From: Lachnospiraceae bacterium UBA7076
Lineage (GTDB): Bacteria > Bacillota > Clostridia > Lachnospirales > Lachnospiraceae
Direction: 5' to 3'
NCBI GenBank assembly: GCA_002493625.1
Contig: DKZK01000019.1
Coordinates: 3,946-33,607 of the forward strand
Length of the DNA stretch: 29,662 bases
Positions within the stretch are counted from its first letter, which is position 1. Each line of letters opens with the position of its first letter. The translations under genes and the position numbers were made by a program. The notes below the pieces were generated by a model, which ran no database searches, had not been told where the DNA came from, and saw only the letters and a program-made list of their open reading frames with translations. Below are positions 18,028 through 25,654 of the stretch, piece after piece.

Positions 18028-18987
18028 TTATATTTTCGCATTTTTATAAACTGCAGACAGCCTGCATCTACCAAGAAACAGATTGAAAAACAATCGACTG
18101 CCCTCACTGTTTAAGAGCAGTATTTTTATTGCCTTACCCATTGCGCTTACATATCTGCCTCCATAAAGACTTCCTGCAAAAGCATCAACTTCCGCCTTTG
18201 CCGCCGCAAATTTCTCCTTTTGTTCCATACTATAGTCTGAAAATCTGTCGTTCAGCTTTTCAGGCGATATTCTGCCTACGCTTCTGCCCTTCCGGTACAT
18301 ATACCGAAGCAGCCTTGCCTTTTCATACTGCTCCTTTGCATTCAGGGTGGAGACGCTGCCCACCCGCAGCCTGTAAACAACCGTTTCCTCCGACATTCTT
18401 CCTATGGCAAATTTATGCTGAATTGCGCGAAGCACAAAATCATAATCCTCACAAAACCGTACATCCCTATACCCATTTAAGGAATCATAAACCTCCTTTT
18501 TCATGAGCCATGTATTATGGAGGGAGACATTTCCGTATGCTGAAGCCTCGTTAAATGCATCCCCAATCAAATCAGGAAGTGACTGCCCGCAGCCACGTTC
18601 ACCGTTTGGATAAAGGAAGCTGCAATCCGTCATCACGAAATCCAGATTGTTATCTGTTAAAAATCTCATTTCCCGTTCCAGCCGGTCTGATTCACATATG
18701 TCGTCTGCATCCATGCGGGCAATAAATTTTTCCGTAACAATGCCAAGCAGCTTATTCAGCGACCTGACAAGACCAAGATTTTTTTCATTTACAAAAAAGC
18801 TTACACGGGAATCCTTTTCCTCATAACTCCTCAGCATCTCCTTCAAAGCGTCGTTTTCAGGATTATCAAGCAAAACATATAAATGCAAATCACTGTAAGT
18901 CTGTTCTAAGACGGAGTCCATACATTCGCTCACCCATTCCTGTTCCTCGTTGTAAGCAGTCATTATCACCGCAATTTTTTCACTCAT
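18028..18987 (-). CDS. GT2 family glycosyltransferase
   Basis: This 319-residue GT-A glycosyltransferase has the N-terminal nucleotide-binding start IAVIMTAYNEEQEWVSECMD (5-24), the NLGLVRSLN segment (70-78), DADD at 93-96 for metal and nucleotide sugar, and CEDYDFVLRA as the catalytic-base region. This variant resembles enzymes of capsule and exopolysaccharide loci. It follows the flippase gene by 15 bp and precedes another GT2 gene by 13 bp. The sugar specificity is unknown. Confidence 0.9.
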   Translation of the reverse strand: MSEKIAVIMTAYNEEQEWVSECMDSVLEQTYSDLHLYVLLDNPENDALKEMLRSYEEKDSRVSFFVNEKNLGLVRSLNKLLGIVTEKFIARMDADDICESDRLEREMRFLTDNNLDFVMTDCSFLYPNGERGCGQSLPDLIGDAFNEASAYGNVSLHNTWLMKKEVYDSLNGYRDVRFCEDYDFVLRAIQHKFAIGRMSEETVVYRLRVGSVSTLNAKEQYEKARLLRYMYRKGRSVGRISPEKLNDRFSDYSMEQKEKFAAAKAEVDAFAGSLYGGRYVSAMGKAIKILLLNSEGSRLFFNLFLGRCRLSAVYKNAKI

Positions 18988-19002
18988 AATAAATCTCTCG
19001 CT

Positions 19003-20442
19003 TTACTTTTTTCTTACTAAATTTAAAATATATCGGAAGCTTTCAACCTTAAACAATATTGCGCCTCCCACATATATGCATATTCCCGCCGCAATCTGTA
19101 TAATCAGAACAAGAATAACATTCAGCTTTAAAAATGATATGGCAAATACAAAAGCTCCCATAATAACCGAAAGCAGCAGTGCCGGCAGGATATCCCTTAT
19201 CTGCTCCTTATAGGAATAATTTATAAGCTTTACATTGGGTGCCGCATTAATTACTGCGCTTATAGGGTCTGTCAGCAAAAATGTAATTCCGATTGCAAGC
19301 ACTCCACGGGGAAATGCTATGATAAGTAAAAGTATTCCAATTGTCTTTTTTATCATTTCCAATTTTAAAAATATATCGCTTCTCCCTACCGCCTTAATCG
19401 CATTCAAATTGGCAGTATGTATCGGCCAGAAAGCGTAAGAAAAACAAAAAATCTGCAAAAAGGGCACACAGCCAAGCCATTTTTCAGTAAGCAGCACCGT
19501 TACAAGAGGCTTGCTGCATGCGGCAAGTCCCATAACAATCGGCCATATAATAAAGCTGCTTGTCTTTATGGCGCGTCTTGTAAGCTGCTTTAAATTGTCA
19601 GTATTGTCCTGCATGGAGGACGCCACGGGAAACATAACGCTGTCTATGGAGGAATTTACATTTGTTATAATCATCTCCGGAAATTGTTTTCCCTTGTTAA
19701 AGCACGCTAATTCTGCCGACGAATACCATTTACCGATTAACAGCTGAAATGCATTTGTATAAATTGTATCAAACAATGTGGACACAAAAAGCTTCCAGCC
19801 ATAGGAAAACAGCCGTTTCAGCCTCTGAAAGGAAAACATAAGCTTCGGTCTGAAGTGAACGGTAAGCCACAATATGAGCGTGTCAATAGCAACATTGAAA
19901 ACCTGCTGCGTTACAAGCGCCCACACGCCAAAGCCCTTAAGCGCCATCACAATTCCAATTACCGCTGCGCCTATGGTTCCCCCAAGCGTTGCATAGAAAA
20001 ACCGTTTAAACTGCATCGTCTTTGAAACATAAGCCTGCTGGACATTCTTCACGCCCGAAAAAACAATTGTCAGACATAAAACACGCACGATAGGCGTAAG
20101 CTCCGGTCTGTCAAAAAACCTTGCTACAAGAGGCGCTGCAAAAAATGCAATCGCATACAGAGCACAGCATAATACCACATTGAAAAAAAACACCGTAGAA
20201 TAATCCAGATCATCGGTATCCTTATTTTGTATAAGCGCATTTCCCATACCGCTGTCCACAAAAACCTGAAGAATTGTCGTAAGGATTGTTACAATGGCTA
20301 TCGTGCCGTACAGCTCAGGGTCCAGAAGCCTTGCCAGAACAATGGAAACAATAAATGCAACGCCCTGAGCTCCGCACCGTTCGGCGTACCTCCATATTAA
20401 ATTCGACATTATGCTGGATTTTGTTTTATTTGCTTCCTCCAT
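19003..20442 (-). CDS. Wzx/TuaB-type polysaccharide flippase
   Basis: This 479-residue MOP-superfamily exporter should flip undecaprenyl-linked oligosaccharides across the membrane. It has about 12-14 hydrophobic helices. The N-terminal region SNLIWRYAERCGAQGVAFI (13-31) and VLARLLDPELYGTIAIV match the WzxC/TuaB branch. QNKDTDDLDYSTVFF after the second helix is also characteristic. The ATG at 20442 overlaps the upstream GT2 gene by 17 bp and has GAGGAAGG upstream. A flippase means the glycan is finished outside the cytoplasm, although no clear Wzy polymerase is in the window. Confidence 0.92.
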   Translation of the reverse strand: MEEANKTKSSIMSNLIWRYAERCGAQGVAFIVSIVLARLLDPELYGTIAIVTILTTILQVFVDSGMGNALIQNKDTDDLDYSTVFFFNVVLCCALYAIAFFAAPLVARFFDRPELTPIVRVLCLTIVFSGVKNVQQAYVSKTMQFKRFFYATLGGTIGAAVIGIVMALKGFGVWALVTQQVFNVAIDTLILWLTVHFRPKLMFSFQRLKRLFSYGWKLFVSTLFDTIYTNAFQLLIGKWYSSAELACFNKGKQFPEMIITNVNSSIDSVMFPVASSMQDNTDNLKQLTRRAIKTSSFIIWPIVMGLAACSKPLVTVLLTEKWLGCVPFLQIFCFSYAFWPIHTANLNAIKAVGRSDIFLKLEMIKKTIGILLLIIAFPRGVLAIGITFLLTDPISAVINAAPNVKLINYSYKEQIRDILPALLLSVIMGAFVFAISFLKLNVILVLIIQIAAGICIYVGGAILFKVESFRYILNLVRKK

Positions 20443-21409
20443 TGTCCTTCCTCATAATCCGTCTTACAGTGTAAAATATTTTTTCAGGGACATAAAGTCT
20501 TGCTAAAATGTAAATTTTATTTACGATGCTTTCCCTTTTAAACCACCTTTTGTATCTTTCATTTTTTATTATTGCCTTGTCATTATTCAGACGTTTGATT
20601 TCATATTCAAAATGCGAGCATGCGCTGTCAATATACTTATGGTATTTATATCCGGAATATTTATCGGCGTCCTTTAACATCACAATCAGATTTTTATTTG
20701 TCTCAATTATCTTTGCCTCGCTGCTGCCTGTATCCGAGGACCATGAGGACGCCACTGAAAATTGCCTGTAATACGACATAGCCCTGTTCATAAAATAGAC
20801 TTTTCCCTGCATTGCCAGAAAAATCCCAAGGGGATAGTCGTCTATATGCTTTTCCACATAGTAAAAATCCGGTCTGTCCTCTGCATATTCCCTCCGAAAC
20901 ATAAGGGATGACAAATGATATGCCTTTCCGCCCCCGCTTATGATTGTTCTTATATCGACATCACAGTCCCTGTCGTACGGTGACAGCAGTCTTTTTTTCC
21001 TTGTCCTGCAATCAAAAAGCACAGTCTGATGGACACATGCAGAGTAATCATGGTGTTTTTCCAAAAACTCCACCTGAAGCTTCAGCTTTTCCGCATCCGT
21101 CCAGAAATCATCACCCTCGCATACGGCTACATACCTGCCCTTTATAAAGGGAGCAATGAATGTGTCAAAAACCTTTATGCCCTTGGAATATTGATTTTCC
21201 TTCTGATAAATTGCCTTAAATATATCCGGATATTTTTCCTCATATTCCCTTATAATTTCCGCAGTTTTATCCGTGGAGGCATCATCATGAACAATAACCT
21301 CATATTTAAAATCCGTATTCTGTTTTAAAAAACCTTCAAAGGTCTGTCTGATATATTTTTCATGGTTATATGCCATACAGTAAATACTGACCATAATATC
21401 GTCATTCAT
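20426..21409 (-). CDS. GT2 family glycosyltransferase
   Basis: The 327-residue product starts VSIYCMAYNHEKYIRQTFEG (7-26). It has HDDASTDKT at 41-49 and EGDD at 98-101 in place of the usual DxDD, then FWTDAEKL, a version common in capsule-locus GT2 enzymes. The C-terminal about 80 residues are basic. The ATG at 21409 is preferred over one 16 codons upstream because GGAGA lies at the proper distance. Its 3' end overlaps the flippase gene by 17 bp, suggesting coupled expression. Confidence 0.88.
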   Translation of the reverse strand: MNDDIMVSIYCMAYNHEKYIRQTFEGFLKQNTDFKYEVIVHDDASTDKTAEIIREYEEKYPDIFKAIYQKENQYSKGIKVFDTFIAPFIKGRYVAVCEGDDFWTDAEKLKLQVEFLEKHHDYSACVHQTVLFDCRTRKKRLLSPYDRDCDVDIRTIISGGGKAYHLSSLMFRREYAEDRPDFYYVEKHIDDYPLGIFLAMQGKVYFMNRAMSYYRQFSVASSWSSDTGSSEAKIIETNKNLIVMLKDADKYSGYKYHKYIDSACSHFEYEIKRLNNDKAIIKNERYKRWFKRESIVNKIYILARLYVPEKIFYTVRRIMRKDNGGSK

Positions 21410-21459
21410 ATTGTAATCTCCTGTTTTGTTTTGGATATCAGCCATTCCGTTCCGCACTT

Positions 21460-22626
21460 TTATTTCAAAGCTGCAAACAGCTCCTCTAATTCCGCAGATA
21501 TTTTTTCAAAGGAAAAATCCTCCAGACGTTTTTTACCCTGCAAAATATAGTTCTCCCGTTTTTCATTATCTGTGAGCATAAGCGCAAGCTTGTCCGCCAT
21601 GTCATACGGGTCGGCAATGTTGCATCTGAGTCCGTATTTATCATTTTGCAAAATTTCAGAAACCCCCGGCGGACTGTCAGTGGCAACAACCGGCAATCCG
21701 TAATTCATCGCCTCAAGCAATACGGTGGGAAGCCCCTCTGCCGGACTGGAATGGACAAACACCTTTGCAGAAGCATAAAAATTCTGCACATCCTGTCTTT
21801 CACCCATAAAAATAACATCATTTTTAAGACCGAGCTTCTCAGCATATTTTCTGCATTTTTTCAGCGTGCTTCCGCCGCCCACAAAGACAAGCTTCGGCTT
21901 TAAATTATATTTTTCCGCCAATATTTTTCTTGCCCTTATGACTGTAAGCTGATCCTTGTCAGCCTCAAACCTTCCGACCATAAGCAAATAATCGCCGTAT
22001 TTTTTCTTCAAATCACTGCATAGCAAGGCGTCATAGTCTGCATGCGGAAGGGCAACAGGATTATAAATTTTCTTAATATTCAAACCTGCCAGCTTTCGGT
22101 TTCCGTATATTGCAAGCTCCTGCATATGTTCGGAAAGCACGCAGACATTTTTTATTTTGGCATATAAATCTCCATAGGTGCTCGCCGTTGCAAGATTTCC
22201 GATAATCGCCCCATGCACCCAGCAGAGTTTTTTATCTGCCTTAACAAACTCCTGCGCCACGAACGTCATGTCCCGGAGATGTCCGGAAAAAGCAATAGCA
22301 ATATCATATTTCTTTTTATTTCCTGCAAATAATTTTCTTATGTACAATAAAACAGTCGTCAAAAAATAAATGACGGGATATGCATACTTTCCCCATGCAT
22401 ATTTTTTAACCAATAAAATATAATAGCCCGGCACTAAAAGCAGCGGGAAGCTTTTTCTTATTATTGTGGTTTCCCTTGGAAACCTGCTTTCCATGGAATT
22501 AAGCTTCGGGTTCAGGTTATAAACGTCCACGTTATATCCGGCTTCCACAAGAAGCCTTGCATAATTTGATCCGACCTTCTCAACTCCCCCTGTGCCAAGT
22601 CCGTTAAACACTAATGCAATATTCAT
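21460..22626 (-). CDS. GT4 family glycosyltransferase
   Basis: This 388-residue GT-B fold retaining glycosyltransferase is the only GT4 member of the cluster. The N-terminal domain has the glycine-rich loop FNGLGTGGVEK (7-17). The C-terminal domain has LLMVGRFEADKDQ (214-226) and the EX7E catalytic and nucleotide-binding motif, Glu297 to Glu305, in SPAEGLPTVLLEAMNYGLP. The start at 22626 has AAAGGAAAG upstream; a start six codons earlier would remove this. The acceptor is probably the lipid-linked glycan. A 50-bp gap separates it from the next gene. Confidence 0.92.
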   Translation of the reverse strand: MNIALVFNGLGTGGVEKVGSNYARLLVEAGYNVDVYNLNPKLNSMESRFPRETTIIRKSFPLLLVPGYYILLVKKYAWGKYAYPVIYFLTTVLLYIRKLFAGNKKKYDIAIAFSGHLRDMTFVAQEFVKADKKLCWVHGAIIGNLATASTYGDLYAKIKNVCVLSEHMQELAIYGNRKLAGLNIKKIYNPVALPHADYDALLCSDLKKKYGDYLLMVGRFEADKDQLTVIRARKILAEKYNLKPKLVFVGGGSTLKKCRKYAEKLGLKNDVIFMGERQDVQNFYASAKVFVHSSPAEGLPTVLLEAMNYGLPVVATDSPPGVSEILQNDKYGLRCNIADPYDMADKLALMLTDNEKRENYILQGKKRLEDFSFEKISAELEELFAALK

Positions 22627-22677
22627 GTACACTTTCCTTTGCAATAAAAATTATTTAATACGCCTCATTTATGACCG

Positions 22678-23517
22678 TCATCTACTGTAGGTATCATATG
22701 CCTTCACATAAAAGCGCATGATAAACCTTGCAATTTTTTCATTCCAGAATTTTTTAAACATGAGCAGGTCCTCATTATATCGTTTACTGGTGTCTATATA
22801 CTCCTTGCTGATTGCATTTTCATGTATTCTGTAGCCCACAAGGGGATAATCACAATATAAAAACACTCCCTTTATGGCGCTAAGCTTAAGGAATGTATCC
22901 CAGTCAATGTTAAACTTCAGGTCAGAGGTAAATATACTGTCGCCCAGCACCTTTTTATTGTAGGCAACCGAAGGACACAGTATGCTGTTTCCCAAGGACA
23001 GCACACCTTTTTTTACCACTCTGCTTCCTGCCAGACGCATATTCTTAAGAGGCAGCTTCAGAAGTCTGCGCAGCCTGCAATTGATATCCTTATGTCCTAT
23101 TTTTCCATTTTTTATGGGAAGATAATCAGAAAAGAACATGCTTACCGGCATATTTTTTCCCATACGTGTCCCTTCATATTTTGACAGACATTGAAGAAAG
23201 CCCTCCGCATACCTTTTGCCGTAAATATCATCCTGATGCACTACGGTTACATATTCACTGTCAGCCATGTCATATGCATAATTCCAATTGGACCTTATAT
23301 CACTTTCCCCGTTTCTCACATACAGCTTTATATTATATTTTTCCGCCAGAGAGCATATATGCTGATTGGGCGTGGAGGTACACATAATAATCTGTGTCTT
23401 AACAGTCTGCGCCAGCAGAGATTTTATGCAGCTCTCCAGATACGGCGATTCCATATATGCGCTTATTGAAAAGCAGTGTCTGTGCTGAAATTTATTTTTT
23501 TCTTTCATATTATTCAT
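22678..23517 (-). CDS. GT2-like glycosyltransferase (divergent)
   Basis: The 279-residue protein has a GT-A fold pattern: FSISAYMESPYLESCIKSLL (16-35) at the N-terminus, NGESDIRSNWNYAYD in the middle of the nucleotide domain, and HQDD at 94-97 at the usual DxD position. NIDWDTFLKLS fits the region holding the catalytic base. It is shorter and more divergent than its neighbours. The start at 23517 is chosen for the GGAG five bases upstream; a start five codons earlier is possible. It follows the GtrB-like gene by 24 bp. Confidence 0.8.
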   Translation of the reverse strand: MNNMKEKNKFQHRHCFSISAYMESPYLESCIKSLLAQTVKTQIIMCTSTPNQHICSLAEKYNIKLYVRNGESDIRSNWNYAYDMADSEYVTVVHQDDIYGKRYAEGFLQCLSKYEGTRMGKNMPVSMFFSDYLPIKNGKIGHKDINCRLRRLLKLPLKNMRLAGSRVVKKGVLSLGNSILCPSVAYNKKVLGDSIFTSDLKFNIDWDTFLKLSAIKGVFLYCDYPLVGYRIHENAISKEYIDTSKRYNEDLLMFKKFWNEKIARFIMRFYVKAYDTYSR

Positions 23518-23541
23518 ATTTTCTCCATTCAATATAAGCTG

Positions 23542-24492
23542 CTATTTTATAAGCGTATTCTCAATGATAAATCTCGGTCGTTCCTTTGTCTCCAGATATA
23601 TTTTTCCGACATATTCTCCCACAATTCCTATACTCATAATCTGAAAGCCCCCGAAAAAGCACATGAGCACAATAACGGTTGTCCAGCCCTGTATGGTGTT
23701 GCCTAAAAAATGTCCCGCAATTACCCAGATCAGCATCGCTATGCTGAACAGGAAAATAATAAACCCCAGGGCAGTTATCATTCTTATGGGTTTTACACTG
23801 CATGAGGTTATTCCGTCTATGGCAAAAGCCATCATTTTCTTGAAAGGATACTTTGACTTTCCCGCAAACCGCTCGCCTCTGTCATATGAAACAGTTGCAG
23901 TCTTAAAACCAACCATGGGAACAATGCCTCTCAAAAAGAGATTGACCTCCTTAAATTCGGAAAGGGCATCAAGCGCTCGTCTGCTCATAAGCCTGTAATC
24001 CGCATGATTGTATACAAGCTCCACGCCCATTTTTTCCATAAATCTGTAAAACGCAAGCGCCGTATGTCTCTTAAAAAACGTGTCCTTTTTTCTTGAGCTT
24101 CTTACACCGTAAACAATGTCAGCCCCATTTTTATACTGCTCCACAAATTCACTTATAACCTCTATGTCGTCCTGCAAATCCGCATCCATGGATATTACAA
24201 TATCCGCATGCTCCTTTGCAGTCATAAGACCTGCAAGCAGGGCATTCTGATGTCCCCTGTTTCTGGACAAACTGATGCCGGTAACAAACTCATTTGAGGC
24301 ATATTGCTCCTCAATAATCTCCCACGTCCTGTCCCCGGAGCCGTCATTCACATACATAATCCTGCTGTCCCTGTCTATCTGCCCAGCCTCAATCATTTTA
24401 TTTAACTTAACAGTCAGCCTTTTTGTAGTCTCGCCGATAACTTCCTCCTCATTGTAGCACGGCACTACAATGTAAAGCGTTTTTCCATCCAT
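23542..24492 (-). CDS. GtrB/CsbB-like polyprenyl-phosphate glycosyltransferase
   Basis: This membrane-anchored GT2 enzyme should transfer a sugar from a nucleotide donor to undecaprenyl phosphate on the cytoplasmic side. The 316-residue protein has IVVPCYNEEEVIGET (8-22), NDGSGD at 49-54, SRNRGHQNALLAGL (76-89), DADLQDD at 103-109 and the RFAGKSKYPFKKM segment (208-220). Two C-terminal membrane helices (about 237-260 and 271-293) follow. This arrangement is standard for GtrB, CsbB and YkoT. No GtrA-type flippase is seen next to it. It is the first gene of the glycan operon, with GGGAG seven bases upstream of the ATG. Confidence 0.92.
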   Translation of the reverse strand: MDGKTLYIVVPCYNEEEVIGETTKRLTVKLNKMIEAGQIDRDSRIMYVNDGSGDRTWEIIEEQYASNEFVTGISLSRNRGHQNALLAGLMTAKEHADIVISMDADLQDDIEVISEFVEQYKNGADIVYGVRSSRKKDTFFKRHTALAFYRFMEKMGVELVYNHADYRLMSRRALDALSEFKEVNLFLRGIVPMVGFKTATVSYDRGERFAGKSKYPFKKMMAFAIDGITSCSVKPIRMITALGFIIFLFSIAMLIWVIAGHFLGNTIQGWTTVIVLMCFFGGFQIMSIGIVGEYVGKIYLETKERPRFIIENTLIK

Positions 24493-24529
24493 AGTAAAGC
24501 TCCCACCTTAATCCTTCAACATACAAGTA

Positions 24530-24558
24530 ATTTTAATACATTCACGGCGTTTTTTCAA
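24530..24558 (-). promoter_or_regulatory. Sigma-A-like promoter of the glycan operon
   Basis: On the minus strand TTGAAA (24553-24558) and TAAAAT (24530-24535) are separated by 17 bp. The predicted transcript start near 24523 gives a leader of about 30 nt before the GtrB-like gene. A 22-bp dyad overlaps the upstream edge of the -35 box. Confidence 0.65.
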
Positions 24559-24578
24559 TGCTTTCATAGTAAAGCATT
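24557..24578. promoter_or_regulatory. Operator-like dyad overlapping the -35 box
   Basis: Perfect 8-bp arms AATGCTTT (24557-24564) and AAAGCATT (24571-24578) flank a 6-bp centre. The dyad overlaps the outer two bases of the -35 hexamer of the glycan promoter. Its symmetry and position suit a dimeric regulator, but no regulator gene is nearby. As RNA it would form a hairpin that competes with the longer hairpin of repeat copy 2. Confidence 0.45.
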
Positions 24579-24671
24579 TTAAACAAAGAACGCTCCAACG
24601 TGTTACTTAACTTCCGCTTTTCTTTGTTTAAAATGCAAAGTTACTAAGAAAACAAATCCTCATTGCGACAG
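24568..24671 (+). repeat. Dispersed ~80-bp repeat, copy 2, with a long hairpin
   Basis: The part 24592-24671 matches copies 1 and 3. The flank 24574-24590 is a perfect 17-bp inverted copy of 24620-24636, with a 29-nt loop. A further 5 bp (24568-24572 with 24641-24645) can pair beyond a small internal loop. Only this copy shows its outer flank, so the hairpin may be part of the complete element. No U-tract follows in either direction. It lies between spmA and the glycan operon. Confidence 0.85.
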
Positions 24672-24692
24672 TCACATAAAAGTGCAGATATA

Positions 24693-25328
24693 TTATTTTT
24701 TTTTGCTTAAAATCCTGCAAAAAATAATTGCTACCAATGTTGCCACGGAGGTTGCCACAAGTCCCGGACCTATGACGGCAGTCGCATCAGCGCTCCCGTA
24801 CTGACTTCTGTATGCTATTATGTTTACCGGAATAAGCTGGAGTGAGGATATGTTCAGTACAATGAGGGTACACATTTCATCCGAGGCAGCATTTATTTTA
24901 GATTTTTTTTTGTTGCTGTTCTGTTTATTATCATTTACATGACTGACCCTTTCTTCCTCAAGCCGCTTCAATCCCTGCATTGCGCGAAGCCCTGCGGGAG
25001 TTGCAGCCCACCCAAGCCCAAGCATGTTGGCAATCATGTTCATGGCAATATCCTGTCTTACGGCATCCTCCTTTGGTATTCTCGGGAACAGAAAGGATAT
25101 GGCAGGATTGATTCCCTTTGTCCACTTGGTTATAAGACCTGCTTCCTTTGCAATATTCATTATCCCGTTCCACAAGCCCACAACGCCGAGCATAACAATA
25201 CAAAGCTCTATGGCCTCCTTTGCAGAATCAATTGCGCCCCCTGCCACAAGGTTTATAACCTCCGCCCCCTGAAAGCTGCCGAATATAACTCCGGCAATAA
25301 TCATAAAAGCCCAAATGTAGTCAAGCAT
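24693..25328 (-). CDS. spmA: Spore maturation protein A
   Basis: SpmA is a membrane protein with the nucleoside-recognition (Gate) fold, needed for normal spore-core dehydration together with SpmB. The 211-residue protein has several hydrophobic helices and the family stretches AKEAIELCIVMLGVVGLWNG (35-54), FPRIPKEDAVRQDIAMNMIANMLGLGWAATPAGLRAM and TLIVLNISSLQLIPVNIIAYR. A charged linker of about 25 residues in the middle is longer than in the Bacillus protein. The ATG at 25328 was chosen for AGGTG just upstream. The partner spmB, normally directly downstream, is absent; the repeat and the glycan operon follow instead. Confidence 0.92.
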   Translation of the reverse strand: MLDYIWAFMIIAGVIFGSFQGAEVINLVAGGAIDSAKEAIELCIVMLGVVGLWNGIMNIAKEAGLITKWTKGINPAISFLFPRIPKEDAVRQDIAMNMIANMLGLGWAATPAGLRAMQGLKRLEEERVSHVNDNKQNSNKKKSKINAASDEMCTLIVLNISSLQLIPVNIIAYRSQYGSADATAVIGPGLVATSVATLVAIIFCRILSKKK

Positions 25329-25349
25329 ATTACACCTACACGTCACGGG

Positions 25350-25444
25350 GCTGTCGCTCTCAAAATATTTGTATCATAATAAAAATCGTTTGAAGACTCC
25401 ATTTGAGCCAGAGCCGGATATACAGATATTCTTAATGCGACAGC
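25350..25444. repeat. Short inverted repeat flanking an AT-rich segment
   Basis: GCTGTCGC at 25350-25357 and its exact complement GCGACAGC at 25437-25444 flank 79 bp just upstream of spmA. The same GCGACAG heptamer ends dispersed repeat copies 1 and 2. It may be the remains of a small element, or chance. Confidence 0.4.
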
Positions 25445-25462
25445 TCCCTGTTCGCATTTTTT
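25434..25462 (+). terminator. Terminator-like hairpin with no plus-strand gene upstream
   Basis: A stem of about 10 bp with one bulged T (25434-25443 with 25448-25458), loop CTCC and a T-run reading on the plus strand fit an intrinsic terminator. No plus-strand gene precedes it for about 10 kb, so it may block antisense transcription or end an unseen RNA. Confidence 0.45.
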
Positions 25463-25494
25463 AATAAAGTATGCTCTGCCACATTTTTATATGC

Positions 25495-25654
25495 ATACCA
25501 CGTCGACTGTCGTCTCCGTGTCCGGGTTCGCCTTATGCCGATGTCCGCAAGCGCACATCGCCGCAAGGCTCAATATACCACGTCGACTGTCGTCTCCGTG
25601 TTCGGGTTCGCCTTATGTCGATGTCCGCAAGCGCACATCGCCGCAAGGCTCAAT
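25495..25654. repeat. Two tandem 80-bp GC-rich units
   Basis: Units 25495-25574 and 25575-25654 are 80 bp each and differ at two positions (25522/25602 and 25538/25618). The first six bases of a third unit follow at 25655-25660, inside the 3' end of lrgB. Each unit is clearly more GC-rich than its surroundings and holds a hairpin (GCCTT/AAGGC outside, CGATGT/ACATCG inside). There are no spacers between units, so this is not a CRISPR. Confidence 0.92.

Larger units (their letters stand above)
24493..24692. other. Intergenic region between spmA and the glycan operon
   Basis: This 200-bp spacer holds, from right to left, repeat copy 2 with its long hairpin, a 22-bp dyad, the glycan-operon promoter and a leader of about 30 nt. 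I see no small gene here and no spmB remnant. Confidence 0.7.
25329..25649. other. Repeat-rich intergenic region between lrgB and spmA
   Basis: This 321-bp region contains two tandem 80-bp units (25495-25654), a plus-oriented terminator-like hairpin (25434-25462), and an 8-bp inverted repeat (25350-25357 and 25437-25444) around an AT-rich segment. I find no coding sequence with a ribosome binding site and no confident spmA promoter. Confidence 0.65.

Noticed and set aside
24939..25379. Plus-strand reading frame of 146 codons opposite spmA
   Set aside because: It is antisense to a clear family member, with no start signal and an atypical Cys/His/Pro-rich composition.
25495..25654. CRISPR array
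   Set aside because: The 80-bp units are directly adjacent with no unique spacers, and no cas gene is present.
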